This document shows positions 1-8,594 of a DNA stretch of 64,000 nucleotides, one piece after another; the first letter of the stretch is position 1, and every line of letters starts with the position of its first letter. The stretch is taken from NCBI GenBank assembly GCA_002449845.1, contig DJXW01000011.1:41243-105242 (forward strand), given 5' to 3'. The notes under the pieces were generated by a model, which was not told where the DNA came from, made no database searches, and worked only from the letters and a program-made list of their open reading frames with translations. The position numbers and the translations under genes were made by a program. Origin of the DNA: Prevotella sp. UBA6994. Lineage in GTDB: Bacteria > Bacteroidota > Bacteroidia > Bacteroidales > Bacteroidaceae.

Positions 1-636
1 ATCAATGCCATAAGAAACCAAACCGCTGACATAGATAGCCTCAGCGACGATGACCAAGAGTACTTGAACCGTAACTTCTGGAAATTGAGCCATGAGCCTG
101 TTATCTATGCGCAAACCGACTTCACTCGTAAGGGAGAACACTATACTGGTTATTCTGAAAAAGGATATATCGAGGTAAATGCTGAAGCCAACAAGAATTT
201 TCATGCAGAGACCAACCTGCATAACCTACGTCCTGGTCGGTATCGTGTCTCTGCCGTAGTACGGGCATCAGAAACTGAACATTCTGGCGTTCATATCTTC
301 TGTCAAACAGGCAGCGAGACAGATGCAGAGATGCACCACAAGGAAATCCCTGCCATAGGCAATACTGGAGGCAACGTATGGTTTTCTGCCTTTTGCCGCT
401 TCGAGCAACGTGCCTCAGCCAATCAAGGAGTTTATGGATTAGAAATGGACAAAGCCTGTGTCAATGGTGGACAGGGTTATGGATGGAACCGAATTTACCT
501 TGACGAAATCACCGTGCGCAACGATGGCAATCTTACATACGGTGTCAGCACTCGCCCTGAGATAACCAATAGTCGTATCATCAACAGCCACTGGTTTTCT
601 GCTTGCGATTTCATTGTTGAGAGAATTGGCGACTAA
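1..636 (+). CDS. C-terminal part of a probable surface or secreted protein (5' end outside window)
   Basis: The frame is open from base 1 to the TAA at 634-636, so the start lies upstream of the window and about 211 residues are visible. The visible part begins with a short polar stretch and then reads like a beta-sandwich carbohydrate-binding-type domain, with alternating hydrophobic/polar strands, a GRYRVSAVVRAS segment and several aromatic residues. That fold guess comes from the look of the sequence only; no family motif was recognised. There is no sorting tail at the C-terminus (it ends VERIGD). The next gene starts 95 bases downstream behind its own promoter, so the two are probably not co-transcribed. 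An internal TTG at 64 could be mistaken for a start but is just part of the open frame. Confidence 0.6.
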   Translation: MNAIRNQTADIDSLSDDDQEYLNRNFWKLSHEPVIYAQTDFTRKGEHYTGYSEKGYIEVNAEANKNFHAETNLHNLRPGRYRVSAVVRASETEHSGVHIFCQTGSETDAEMHHKEIPAIGNTGGNVWFSAFCRFEQRASANQGVYGLEMDKACVNGGQGYGWNRIYLDEITVRNDGNLTYGVSTRPEITNSRIINSHWFSACDFIVERIGD

Positions 637-684
637 GTCATAAACAAAATCCCAAGATTCTATGTACTGTTTCAAAAAAATGAG

Positions 685-692
685 TATCTTTG
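685..692 (+). promoter_or_regulatory. Promoter -7 box for the CotH-like gene
   Basis: TATCTTTG matches the Bacteroidota -7 consensus TAnnTTTG and lies 38 bases upstream of the ATG at 731. No clear -33 TTG at ideal spacing was seen. Confidence 0.55.
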
Positions 693-730
693 CAAACAAA
701 TAACATCTACCCATTGATAACTGATCAGAC

Positions 731-3208
731 ATGAATACCATCACCCCATTCATTTTAAACATAAACTTGGGAAAACGTACCTTCTTGGGGGTTCTCGTAT
801 GCTTCATCATGGCATATTCCCTGCCCATAGCATCCTCTCCCAATGAAGAAGAAAACCTATACATCTATTTCAAGAATGGAAGGGTGGAAGCATTTCCCAA
901 CAAATGGATCAATGACCACACCATTTCCGGTGGCGTGTTCAGAATGGACATTGATGGCAACTACTACAATTACGACACCAATGACATCGACTCTATCAGT
1001 AGGATAGCCCCGAAAGATTACCCTTCATTGACAGCAATGAAATTCAACAACAAATACAATGATCAACTATTCTCCGACGTGGAAGCTACCATCGTCGGAG
1101 ATAGTATGATCAACATGACCATCGGAGCCATTGGCAAATGGCTTACCCCTTCCTATCAGTTGTCATCTGAAAAGGCAATCTTGTCTGCCCATTCAAAGAT
1201 TATAGACAACAAGAAAAGCAGGGTCAATTTTGCCAATGACCCCATCATCACCGTCTCCAATCCAGAACAGGAAGTCTTAGACAGAAAGAAGGTGAGCGAG
1301 GCTGTCTATAGCATTCCAGAGAAATACATCAAAGACCCAATACAACTCACCAAGGAGATGTTTTCCACCAATGCGCCTGCCAACGAGGGAGAGGACTTTG
1401 AAATGATGCTTGACGACAATCCCAACACCTTTTTCCATCCCTCTAACGGTGATGACACGTCGGCTCCACCCCCCTATTTCGACATTCACCTCAACGCTCC
1501 CGTTTACGTGATACAGTTCGAATACACATGTAGAAAATCCATCAGTAGGTATCCCAAGGAAATCTGTCTATACGTAAGCAACGACGGAAAGGAATGGATT
1601 CTCAAGAAAACGTTTACGCAAAACAACGGATTGCCTTATAAGATTGGCTCTACATTCACCTCTCCCATTATCAATTTAGACGGTACATACACGTATTTAC
1701 GTTTCGAACAGACAAAGGCGAGCTACAGAAACCACCTGTTTCTTGCGGAATTTCGCCTCTTTACCGTCAGGGAGAATCCTGACACCGACCCCGTATTGAT
1801 TGAACCCGAGCAATACGAATACTTCTTCAAGCCTTTCGGACGCGACTACAAGGTACGCGCCAATTGGCTGACCGACCAATCTACCAATGTGCCGAGAATA
1901 GACATCAACATAGACAATGGCGAATTTGTAAGCAGTAAAGACTATTATCTCAACGCTCAAATCATCATTGATGGTGCTGGAGTCTATCCTTCCATGACAA
2001 GCAACGTGCAAATCAAAGGAAGGGGCAATTCCAGTTGGAGCAACTACTCTTGGGCAAAAAATCCATACCGCCTGAAGTTTGCGGAGAAAGTGAAGCCTTT
2101 TGGATTGACGAAAGGGAAAAACTGGGTGTTGCTTGCCAACAAACAGGATGGTTCCATGATGACCAATGCCATAGGAATGAAGATTGCTGGTGTGGTAGGC
2201 ACGGCTGGATTCAACCACATCATTCCCGTTGAGCTTTATATCAACGGTGTTTATTGGGGTAGCTATAATTTCACGGAGAAGGTGGGATTCAGCAACAACA
2301 GCATCGAATTGGCAGACGAGAGCAATGCGGCTTTGCTGGAACTGGACTCATACTATGATGAAACCTATCGCTTCCATTCAGACATCTATCGTCTGCCCGT
2401 CAACATCAAGGAGCCCGACTTAAACGAACAGGAATCTAACTTAGACTTCTCTATCATCAAGGATGATTTCAACGCTTTTGAAAGGGCATTGTCTCGTGGC
2501 GAGGATATAGATAAATGGATTGACGCAGACAATCTAGCTCGCTTCCTCATGGTTAATGACCTGATTTGCAATTACGAAATCAACCATCCCAAAAGTACTT
2601 TCCTGTACAAGGAAAACTATTTTGACGGAAGCAAATACATGTTCGGTCCTGTTTGGGACTTAGACTGGGCTTTCGGTTATGAGCATGGAAAGGATTACAG
2701 TAAGACCGACGTGCAAGCCAATTATTACACAAGTTCAAATATGGAATGCAGTCTGTTCATCCATAACCTTCGTTACGCTAACGAGGCAATTGACAAGGCT
2801 TATTACAAGGTATGGACAGAGTTCATGAATAATCACTTGGAGGAGGTTCTGGCTTATTGTGACGAATACTATACTTACGCCAAACCCTCCTTTGAACACA
2901 ACAATGAAGAACTCTATTGGTGGGGAGGAGGAGTTGACTATGAGGAAATGTCTTCGAGGATGAAGAACTGGTTGAAGAACCGTGCCGAATACGTTTATTC
3001 AAAACTCACTCCATACGACATTCATGAAGAAGAGGAAGCCGATGGCATTGAGGTGTTGCCCTTGCAGGATAAGGAAAAGCCCTCTCTGGTTGACGTTTAC
3101 GACATCCGTGGTATTCGTGTGAAAGCGAATGTTCCCGTTACCGAACTCCATCTTCACCTTACACCTGGCCTGTACATCGTGAATGGAAAGAAGATGATGG
3201 TGAAATAG
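731..3208 (+). CDS. Secreted CotH-like kinase family protein with a discoidin-like domain and C-terminal sorting tail
   Basis: 825 aa. An N-terminal signal peptide (hydrophobic stretch about residues 18-36) sends it out of the cytoplasm. A first beta-rich region is followed by an F5/8-type C (discoidin-like) domain at about 215-340 (YFDIHLNAPVYVIQFEYTC). The CotH module spans about 375-760: NPYRLKF, GKNWVLLANKQDGS, ELYINGVYWGSYNFTEKV, and the catalytic-type segment with NDLICNYE followed by GPVWDLDWAFGYE. CotH proteins are atypical protein kinases known from spore coats; in Bacteroidota they are secreted and their substrate is not known. The last 40 residues (VYDIRGIRVK ... LTPGLYIVNGKK) form the tail typical of Prevotella secreted proteins, probably a type IX secretion signal. 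Family assignment is confident; substrate unknown. Confidence 0.85.
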   Translation: MNTITPFILNINLGKRTFLGVLVCFIMAYSLPIASSPNEEENLYIYFKNGRVEAFPNKWINDHTISGGVFRMDIDGNYYNYDTNDIDSISRIAPKDYPSLTAMKFNNKYNDQLFSDVEATIVGDSMINMTIGAIGKWLTPSYQLSSEKAILSAHSKIIDNKKSRVNFANDPIITVSNPEQEVLDRKKVSEAVYSIPEKYIKDPIQLTKEMFSTNAPANEGEDFEMMLDDNPNTFFHPSNGDDTSAPPPYFDIHLNAPVYVIQFEYTCRKSISRYPKEICLYVSNDGKEWILKKTFTQNNGLPYKIGSTFTSPIINLDGTYTYLRFEQTKASYRNHLFLAEFRLFTVRENPDTDPVLIEPEQYEYFFKPFGRDYKVRANWLTDQSTNVPRIDINIDNGEFVSSKDYYLNAQIIIDGAGVYPSMTSNVQIKGRGNSSWSNYSWAKNPYRLKFAEKVKPFGLTKGKNWVLLANKQDGSMMTNAIGMKIAGVVGTAGFNHIIPVELYINGVYWGSYNFTEKVGFSNNSIELADESNAALLELDSYYDETYRFHSDIYRLPVNIKEPDLNEQESNLDFSIIKDDFNAFERALSRGEDIDKWIDADNLARFLMVNDLICNYEINHPKSTFLYKENYFDGSKYMFGPVWDLDWAFGYEHGKDYSKTDVQANYYTSSNMECSLFIHNLRYANEAIDKAYYKVWTEFMNNHLEEVLAYCDEYYTYAKPSFEHNNEELYWWGGGVDYEEMSSRMKNWLKNRAEYVYSKLTPYDIHEEEEADGIEVLPLQDKEKPSLVDVYDIRGIRVKANVPVTELHLHLTPGLYIVNGKKMMVK

Positions 3209-3239
3209 CAGGGGAAACATCATTTCCCTAACTCCATTT

Positions 3240-3618
3240 GTCAATAAAAAGTGATAAAAAGGGCTCTCCAGAATGCGATATTCTTCACCAACTCCTTGGT
3301 CTAAAAAATGGCGATTTTTGAGTGTTTTTATAATCAATTGACTATTAACACATTGCAAAAATAACTGAATATATATGCGCTCAAAACTGATTGTTTATGC
3401 AGAAAAAACGGCATTTTGGAGCGTTCATAACATATTCTGTTAGCTTGCTAACATATATAGTTACGGCTCGTAACATACATAGTTACGGCTCTAACTATAT
3501 ACTTGACGAGTAAAAACGTGTGATTTTGCACCGAGAAACCACCTATTTTGTACCGTTAACATCTCCTTGGAGTTTTTTCACGAAAAAATTTTGTCGGTGT
3601 TTTTCAAAAGAAAAAGAG
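3240..3618 (+). repeat. Interspersed non-coding repeat, copy A (GTTAC hairpin array)
   Basis: About 380 bp with close relatives at 33337-33717 (same orientation) and 19811-20184 (opposite). Shared landmarks, in order: GTCAATAAAAAGTGATAAAA, a CCAGAATGCGATATT block, TTTATGCAGAAAAA, an array of short hairpins, then a T/A-rich AAAATTTTGTCGG end. The array holds GTTAGC-TT-GCTAAC (3439-3452), GTTAC-GGCTC-GTAAC (3460-3474), ATAGTTA/TAACTAT (3479-3498) and a weak fourth unit near 3503, spaced 21-22 bp. No coding frame is conserved between copies. It fills the gap after the CotH-like gene. Confidence 0.8.
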
Positions 3619-3639
3619 GTGAGGGTGAAAGATTACCTG

Positions 3640-3885
3640 CTAACCCACCTTTCCAGCAAAGTCCAATTCATTCCTCTTGATAATGAGAGGATAGCGTTCT
3701 GGATGGCGAAGACTATCTATTTCAAGATCAACGTCAAGGTCGGGCCACTCAATGGCTTCGGGACCACTCATCTGCACATTTAGCACGCTTCGGATGGGTG
3801 CATCCTGCATCCACGGAATGCGGTTGTACGAAATGAAGTAGTCATGACCACAAACGGAAAGCATAATGCCTTGAGCGTTAATCAT
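3640..3885 (-). CDS. DUF2442 domain protein
   Basis: 81 aa from the ATG at 3885. This start overlaps the upstream DUF4160 stop by 8 bases (ATGATTAA), a translational-coupling arrangement; a longer frame exists to 3936 but would run deep into its neighbour. The protein is a compact DUF2442 domain with the hallmark IEWPDLDVDLEIDSL segment. DUF2442 proteins are commonly encoded beside DUF4160 and the pair has been proposed to be toxin-antitoxin-like, but no activity is established. The 3' end abuts interspersed repeat copy A. Confidence 0.75.
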   Translation of the reverse strand: MINAQGIMLSVCGHDYFISYNRIPWMQDAPIRSVLNVQMSGPEAIEWPDLDVDLEIDSLRHPERYPLIIKRNELDFAGKVG

Positions 3886-4129
3886 CAATACGCTTGCCGA
3901 TGTGTTGCTTGAATTGTTCTTTAAAACTGTCTGCATATTTCTCTACGATTTTCTTGATTTCATTTAACTTATGTTCAGGAATACCCGAATTCTTTGCCAG
4001 TTCCACACGTGGTTCCAACCAATACTTGGCTTCGTGACCTCCACAAAGCACATGAATGTGCATTCGCTCTTCCTCATTTGAGTATATTTTGAACGTATAC
4101 TCGTTTTCGCGTTTGAAAACAGGACTCAT
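3878..4129 (-). CDS. DUF4160 domain protein
   Basis: 83 aa. The sequence shows the DUF4160 signature: FKIYSNEEERMHIHVLCGG near the N-terminus and AKYWLEPRVELAKNSGIPEHKL in the middle, ending in a charged helix. It is the first gene of a two-gene operon with the DUF2442 gene (8-base overlap). A TAnnTTTG box lies about 20 bases upstream (4150-4157, minus). DUF4160/DUF2442 pairs are small two-gene modules, possibly toxin-antitoxin-like; nothing in the sequence proves toxicity. Confidence 0.8.
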   Translation of the reverse strand: MSPVFKRENEYTFKIYSNEEERMHIHVLCGGHEAKYWLEPRVELAKNSGIPEHKLNEIKKIVEKYADSFKEQFKQHIGKRIDD

Positions 4130-4149
4130 TGTATTTTTACCTTTGGGTG

Positions 4150-4157
4150 CAAATTTA
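4150..4157 (-). promoter_or_regulatory. Promoter -7 box for DUF4160-DUF2442
   Basis: Minus-strand TAAATTTG, 20 bases upstream of the ATG at 4129. It implies a very short leader. Confidence 0.5.
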
Positions 4158-4254
4158 CAAAATCTTTCCTAAATAATTGGTATTTATAAGTCTTTATTTA
4201 TGGGCAAACTGCGTTAATCTAACAAAAATGCTTTCTTATCTCAGCAATATTTCG

Positions 4255-4262
4255 TAATTTTG
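4255..4262 (+). promoter_or_regulatory. Promoter -7 box for argS
   Basis: TAATTTTG followed by CAAC, 30 bases before the argS ATG at 4293. It rules out the upstream TTG at 4260 as a start because that codon lies inside the promoter. Confidence 0.6.
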
Positions 4263-4292
4263 CAACTTAATAAAAACAACTCATACACATTT

Positions 4293-6206
4293 ATGAATAT
4301 AGAGGCTCAGATTTGCACGTCGGCAATTGCCGCAGTGAAGGAATTATACGGGCAAGACGTTCCTGCCCAGATGTTGCAGTTACAGAAGACGAAAAGCACG
4401 TTTGTGGGAAACTTTACATTGGTTGTTTTCCCCTTATTGAAAATCTCCAAGAAGAAACCTGAAGACACTGCACAGGAAATTGGCGAATATCTGCAAGCTA
4501 ATTGTACTGCCGTGGAAAGCTTTAACGTAGTGAAAGGCTTCCTTAACTTGGTAGTATCTCCAGCAGCTTGGCTTGGCTTGCTCAAAGACATTGATGCCAA
4601 TCCCACATTCGGAATGCGCCAGGCAACAGACGAGAGTCCTCTTGTCATGATTGAGTATTCTTCTCCCAACACCAACAAGCCACTTCACTTAGGTCATGTG
4701 CGCAACAACCTGTTAGGTTGGTCATTGGCTCAAATCATGCAAGCCAATGGTTACAAGGTGGTGAAGACCAATATCGTCAACGACCGTGGTATTCACATCT
4801 GCAAGTCGATGTTGGCTTGGCAGAAATGGGGCAATGGTGAGACTCCCGAAACAAGCGGAAAGAAAGGCGACCATCTCATCGGCGACTACTACGTGGCATT
4901 CGACAAACATTACCGTGAGGAAGTAAAGGAACTTAAGGCAAAGTTTATTGCCGAAGGAATGGATGAGGAGAAAGCCGAGGAAACTGCCAAGAACGAGGCT
5001 CCTCTCATCAAGGAAGCCCATGAGATGTTGGTGAAATGGGAACAAAACGACCCAGAGGTTCGTGCCTTATGGGAGAAGATGAACAACTGGGTGTATGCAG
5101 GATTCGACGAGACTTACAAGGCTTTAGGTGTGTCATTCGACAAGATTTACTACGAATCCAATACCTATCTTGAAGGTAAGAAAAAGGTGGAAGAAGGACT
5201 TGAGAAAGGTTTGTTCTTCCGTAAAGAAGATAATAGTGTATGGGCAGACCTCACCGATGAAGGACTGGACCAAAAGCTTCTATTGCGTTCCGATGGTACT
5301 TCCGTATATATGACGCAAGACATCGGTACCGCAGACATGCGATTCAAGGACTATCCCATCGACAAGATGATTTACGTGGTAGGAAACGAACAAAACTATC
5401 ATTTCCAAGTGCTGTCTATCCTGCTCGACCGTCTTGGCTTCAAATGGGGAAAGGAACTGGTGCATTTCTCTTACGGAATGGTGGAACTCCCCAATGGAAA
5501 GATGAAGAGCAGAGAGGGAACAGTGGTTGACGCAGACGACCTCATTGAAACCATGATTGCCAATGCGAAACAATTGAGCGACGATAAGGTCAACAAGATA
5601 GAGGGCATCAGCGAAGAGGAAAAGAACGAGATAGCCCGCATCGTGGGAATGGGAGCCTTGAAGTATTTCATCTTGAAGGTTGATGCAAGAAAGAACATGC
5701 TTTTCAACCCAGAAGAGAGTATTGACTTCAATGGCAACACAGGTCCTTTCATCCAATATACCCACGCCCGTATCAGATCGATACTGCGTAAAGCGCAAGG
5801 CGAAGTAGGAAGTTTGAACTTTGAAGGTGGAAGTAGTGCTACGCAGGTTGAAGGTATGAAGGAAGGAAGTACATCTTCCATCAAAACATCTTCCTCACCA
5901 TTAGGTGAAACACTTCCTCCGTCAAACATCAACCATCTTAATTCAAAAGAGGTTGAGCTCATCCAAAAGATGAATGAGTTTGGTGCTGCCGTAGAACAAG
6001 CGGGGAAAGACTACTCACCCAGTGGAATTGCCAACTACTGCTATGAGTTGACAAAGCAGTTCAACCAGTTCTATCACGACTATAGCATTCTCGGTGCTGA
6101 GACTCCAGAGATTAGAAACATACGATTGACTTTGGCTAAAAACGTAGCGAAAATCATCAAAAACGGAATGTCACTGCTCGGCATTGAAGTTCCAGAGAGA
6201 ATGTAA
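4293..6206 (+). CDS. argS: Arginyl-tRNA synthetase
   Basis: 637 aa class I aminoacyl-tRNA synthetase that charges tRNA-Arg in the cytoplasm. The N-terminal Add-1 domain occupies about 1-105. The HIGH-type motif is HLGH (132-135) in NTNKPLHLGHVRNN, the KMSKS counterpart is NGKMKSREGT, and the C-terminal anticodon-binding helices end at LLGIEVPERM. The ATG at 4293 was chosen because the promoter lies just upstream. An odd insertion of Ser/Gly/Thr/Pro-rich sequence sits at about residues 505-550, between the catalytic core and the anticodon-binding domain, where homologs normally have a short loop. The stop codon overlaps the rnhA start (TAATG), so the two are coupled. Confidence 0.97.
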   Translation: MNIEAQICTSAIAAVKELYGQDVPAQMLQLQKTKSTFVGNFTLVVFPLLKISKKKPEDTAQEIGEYLQANCTAVESFNVVKGFLNLVVSPAAWLGLLKDIDANPTFGMRQATDESPLVMIEYSSPNTNKPLHLGHVRNNLLGWSLAQIMQANGYKVVKTNIVNDRGIHICKSMLAWQKWGNGETPETSGKKGDHLIGDYYVAFDKHYREEVKELKAKFIAEGMDEEKAEETAKNEAPLIKEAHEMLVKWEQNDPEVRALWEKMNNWVYAGFDETYKALGVSFDKIYYESNTYLEGKKKVEEGLEKGLFFRKEDNSVWADLTDEGLDQKLLLRSDGTSVYMTQDIGTADMRFKDYPIDKMIYVVGNEQNYHFQVLSILLDRLGFKWGKELVHFSYGMVELPNGKMKSREGTVVDADDLIETMIANAKQLSDDKVNKIEGISEEEKNEIARIVGMGALKYFILKVDARKNMLFNPEESIDFNGNTGPFIQYTHARIRSILRKAQGEVGSLNFEGGSSATQVEGMKEGSTSSIKTSSSPLGETLPPSNINHLNSKEVELIQKMNEFGAAVEQAGKDYSPSGIANYCYELTKQFNQFYHDYSILGAETPEIRNIRLTLAKNVAKIIKNGMSLLGIEVPERM

Positions 6207-6655
6207 TGGCAGAACAAGGCGGCAAAATGTTGTCATTTCCACCCGAAGTGAAGAGTAACGCATGGGCAGTAGATGCTGCCTGTTCGGGCAATCCTGGTCC
6301 GATGGAATATCGTGCCATCGACTTACAAACAGGGTCGCAGGTGTTTCACTTCGGACCATTGCATGGAACCAACAATATCGGTGAGTTTCTTGCCATCGTT
6401 CACGCATTGGCATTGATGGATAAGCTCGGAATCACAGACAAGGTCATCTATTCCGACTCATACAACGCCATTCTTTGGGTGAACAAGAAACAATGTAAGA
6501 CAAAGTTGGAACGCAATGAACAAACGGAAAAACTCTTTGAAATCATTGCACGTGCAGAAACTTGGCTTCGCACACACGCCATCAAAACGCCCATCATCAA
6601 ATGGGAAACGGCGAAATGGGGCGAAGTGCCAGCCGACTTTGGCAGAAAGAATTAA
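6206..6655 (+). CDS. Ribonuclease H-like protein (RNase HI family)
   Basis: 149 aa. Likely hydrolyses the RNA strand of RNA-DNA hybrids. The four acidic catalytic positions are visible: D23 (AVDAACSGNPGP), E60 (NNIGEFLAI), D84 (YSDSYNAI) and D144 (PADFGRKN) near the C-terminus. It is coupled to argS by a one-base overlap (TAATG). Its stop codon and that of the convergent ribD share a TTAA palindrome at 6652-6655. The protein is a little shorter than E. coli RNase HI and resembles the viroplasmin-free Bacteroidota form; a symbol such as rnhA would fit but is not asserted. Confidence 0.85.
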   Translation: MAEQGGKMLSFPPEVKSNAWAVDAACSGNPGPMEYRAIDLQTGSQVFHFGPLHGTNNIGEFLAIVHALALMDKLGITDKVIYSDSYNAILWVNKKQCKTKLERNEQTEKLFEIIARAETWLRTHAIKTPIIKWETAKWGEVPADFGRKN

Positions 6656-7587
6656 GTATTAGACCTTTCATACCACACAATCCAATTTCCATCCCATTCT
6701 TCCCTTTGCCTTTCCTTGGCTTGTGGGGGAAGCATGGGGGCTTGGGTTCCTTCATCTACCGTCCAAGGTGCTGTTTCCACACGAATCTCATCCCATAGGT
6801 TGGCTTCCATGAAAGAGGTCAACGTCTTTCTTCCACCTTCCACTATCAACGACTGTATATTCTGTTCGTACAAATCATTCATCAATTGTTGAAGGTCCAT
6901 CCCATTTGCAAGGACCATTCGCTTAGGGTCTTTGCCCACCCAATCACGCACATTCAGCAAGGGATGTTCCCGTTCATCGGTTACTCTTCCCACCAAGATA
7001 GCGTCTTCTTCAGCACGTAGGCGATGGCTCAACATCTTGGTAAACGGCGTTGAAATAGACAAAGCCTTTCCTTGATGGTCAATGAAACCATTCATCGTTT
7101 GTGCCCATTTTAAGATGATAAACGGTCTTTGCTTCTCATGAAAAGTAAAGAAGCGTTTGTTCAATGCCCTGCATTCCTTCTCCAACACGCCAACAGTCAC
7201 CTCGATTCCAGCCTCTCGAATGCGCTGAATGCCACGTCCTTGCACCTTGTCGAAGGAATCTGTACAGCCTACCACTACCCGATGCACTCCTTTACGAATA
7301 ATTAAGTCGCAACAAGGAGGAGTCTTTCCGTAATGAGCACATGGTTCAAGACTCACGTAGATAGTAGCTTGCGAAAGCAACGCCTCATCTTCAGGTTTCA
7401 CGGAAGCAAACGCATTCACCTCAGCATGTCCTTCGCCGCAATGCACATGATAGCCCTCACCGATAATACGGTCATTGGCAACGATAACTGCACCAACCAT
7501 CGGATTAGGCTTGGCATTCATCACACCATTCTTGGCAAGTTGAATGCAACGCCTCATATACATCTCGTCAATCTCCAACTGATTCAT
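6652..7587 (-). CDS. ribD: Bifunctional diaminohydroxyphosphoribosylaminopyrimidine deaminase / 5-amino-6-(5-phosphoribosylamino)uracil reductase
   Basis: 311 aa. Carries out the second and third steps of riboflavin synthesis. The N-terminal deaminase domain (about 1-145) has the zinc site H54-A-E56 (GHAEVNAF) and PC...C (C83, C92 in EPCAHYGKTPPC). The C-terminal reductase domain (about 150-305) has ILKWAQTMNGFI, DAILVGRVT and the SLIVEGGRKTLTSF nucleotide-binding segment. It is slightly shorter than the 330-370 aa common for the family but both modules look intact. It is convergent with rnhA, divergent from prmC, and has its own promoter box at 7614-7621. No FMN riboswitch was seen upstream. 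Confidence 0.95.
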   Translation of the reverse strand: MNQLEIDEMYMRRCIQLAKNGVMNAKPNPMVGAVIVANDRIIGEGYHVHCGEGHAEVNAFASVKPEDEALLSQATIYVSLEPCAHYGKTPPCCDLIIRKGVHRVVVGCTDSFDKVQGRGIQRIREAGIEVTVGVLEKECRALNKRFFTFHEKQRPFIILKWAQTMNGFIDHQGKALSISTPFTKMLSHRLRAEEDAILVGRVTDEREHPLLNVRDWVGKDPKRMVLANGMDLQQLMNDLYEQNIQSLIVEGGRKTLTSFMEANLWDEIRVETAPWTVDEGTQAPMLPPQAKERQREEWDGNWIVWYERSNT

Positions 7588-7613
7588 ATCGAAGCTACAT
7601 ACGTTTTTCCATG

Positions 7614-7621
7614 CAAAGATA
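7614..7621 (-). promoter_or_regulatory. Promoter -7 box for ribD
   Basis: Minus-strand TATCTTTG, 27 bases upstream of the ribD ATG. The divergent prmC box lies about 65 bases away. Confidence 0.55.
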
Positions 7622-7684
7622 GCGAATTTTTCACTTTTTCATGAAAAAACCGATGCAAATTGGTGATTTTACAAATATTACATG

Positions 7685-7692
7685 TACTTTTG
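7685..7692 (+). promoter_or_regulatory. Promoter -7 box for prmC-recX-comF
   Basis: TACTTTTG, 15 bases before the prmC ATG at 7707. It indicates a near-leaderless transcript and argues against the longer frame beginning at 7641. Confidence 0.55.
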
Positions 7693-7706
7693 TCTTGAAA
7701 AACAAC

Positions 7707-8591
7707 ATGAAATACCAAGATTTCATACATCGACTCACTTCCATCTACGATAACAGAGAGGCTCGCGCAATGGTAAGGATGGTTTTCGACATTCTATATG
7801 GAATGTCGCTTACCGACTTATTATGCGGCAAGACAGACGAGTTACCCGAAGCCGAACAGCAAAGGATTGAAGGCATTTTCAGTCGTTTGGAGCAAGGAGA
7901 ACCTATCCAATATGTATTGGGAATAGCCGAATTTGGCAACCATAGATTCCATGTGGCTCCAGGAGTATTGATTCCGCGCCCCGAAACACTATGTTTATGC
8001 GAGCTAATCAATAGGTTTGCAGCCTCTAAACATGGTGTTTATCCATCGCCAACACGAATCTTAGACATCGGAACCGGTTCTGGTTGCATCGCCATTACTT
8101 GCGCCTTGGACAATCCTCAAGCACAAGTAACTGCCTGGGACATCATGCCCGACGCATTGAAGATAGCCAAGCAGAATGCAGAAAACCTTCACGCCAACGT
8201 GACATTTGAGCAAAAAGACATCCTAAATGTAGGAAAGACATCGATGAAATGGCACATTATCGCATCTAATCCTCCATATATTTGCGAAAAGGAAAAGAAA
8301 GACATGGAGCGAAACGTACTGGATTATGAGCCATACGAGGCTTTGTTTGTTCCCGATGACGACCCTTTGCTTTTTTATCGAGCCATTGCTTTGTTTGCCA
8401 AAGACGCATTGGAAGACGGCGGGCACTTATTATTTGAAATCAATCCCATCTATGCACAAGAGCTTCTTTCATTGATGCAAGACTTGAATTTCACAAATAC
8501 GCAAATAATTAACGACCCGTTTGGAAAGCAGAGATTCCTCACTTGCCAAAAGAGTCACGAAGACACAAAAGACGATAACTTTAAACACTGA
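7707..8591 (+). CDS. prmC: Peptide chain release factor N5-glutamine methyltransferase
   Basis: 294 aa. Methylates the GGQ glutamine of class 1 release factors using S-adenosylmethionine. An N-terminal helical domain is followed by GVLIPRPET (about 87-95), the SAM-binding DIGTGSG (120-126) and the active-site NPPY (188-191) that holds the glutamine. The ATG at 7707 fits the promoter just upstream and the usual N-terminus. It is the first gene of a tight operon: recX begins 3 bases after its stop, and comF overlaps recX. Confidence 0.95.
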   Translation: MKYQDFIHRLTSIYDNREARAMVRMVFDILYGMSLTDLLCGKTDELPEAEQQRIEGIFSRLEQGEPIQYVLGIAEFGNHRFHVAPGVLIPRPETLCLCELINRFAASKHGVYPSPTRILDIGTGSGCIAITCALDNPQAQVTAWDIMPDALKIAKQNAENLHANVTFEQKDILNVGKTSMKWHIIASNPPYICEKEKKDMERNVLDYEPYEALFVPDDDPLLFYRAIALFAKDALEDGGHLLFEINPIYAQELLSLMQDLNFTNTQIINDPFGKQRFLTCQKSHEDTKDDNFKH

Positions 8592-8594
8592 TAC

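Noticed and set aside
3439..3500. GTTAC hairpin arrays as CRISPR or as ordinary terminators
   Set aside because: Units are too short and lack spacers for CRISPR; no T run follows and the elements are not placed uniformly after genes.
7588..7706. FMN riboswitch upstream of ribD
   Set aside because: The interval to the promoter is only about 30 bases, too short, and no RFN-type conserved blocks are seen.
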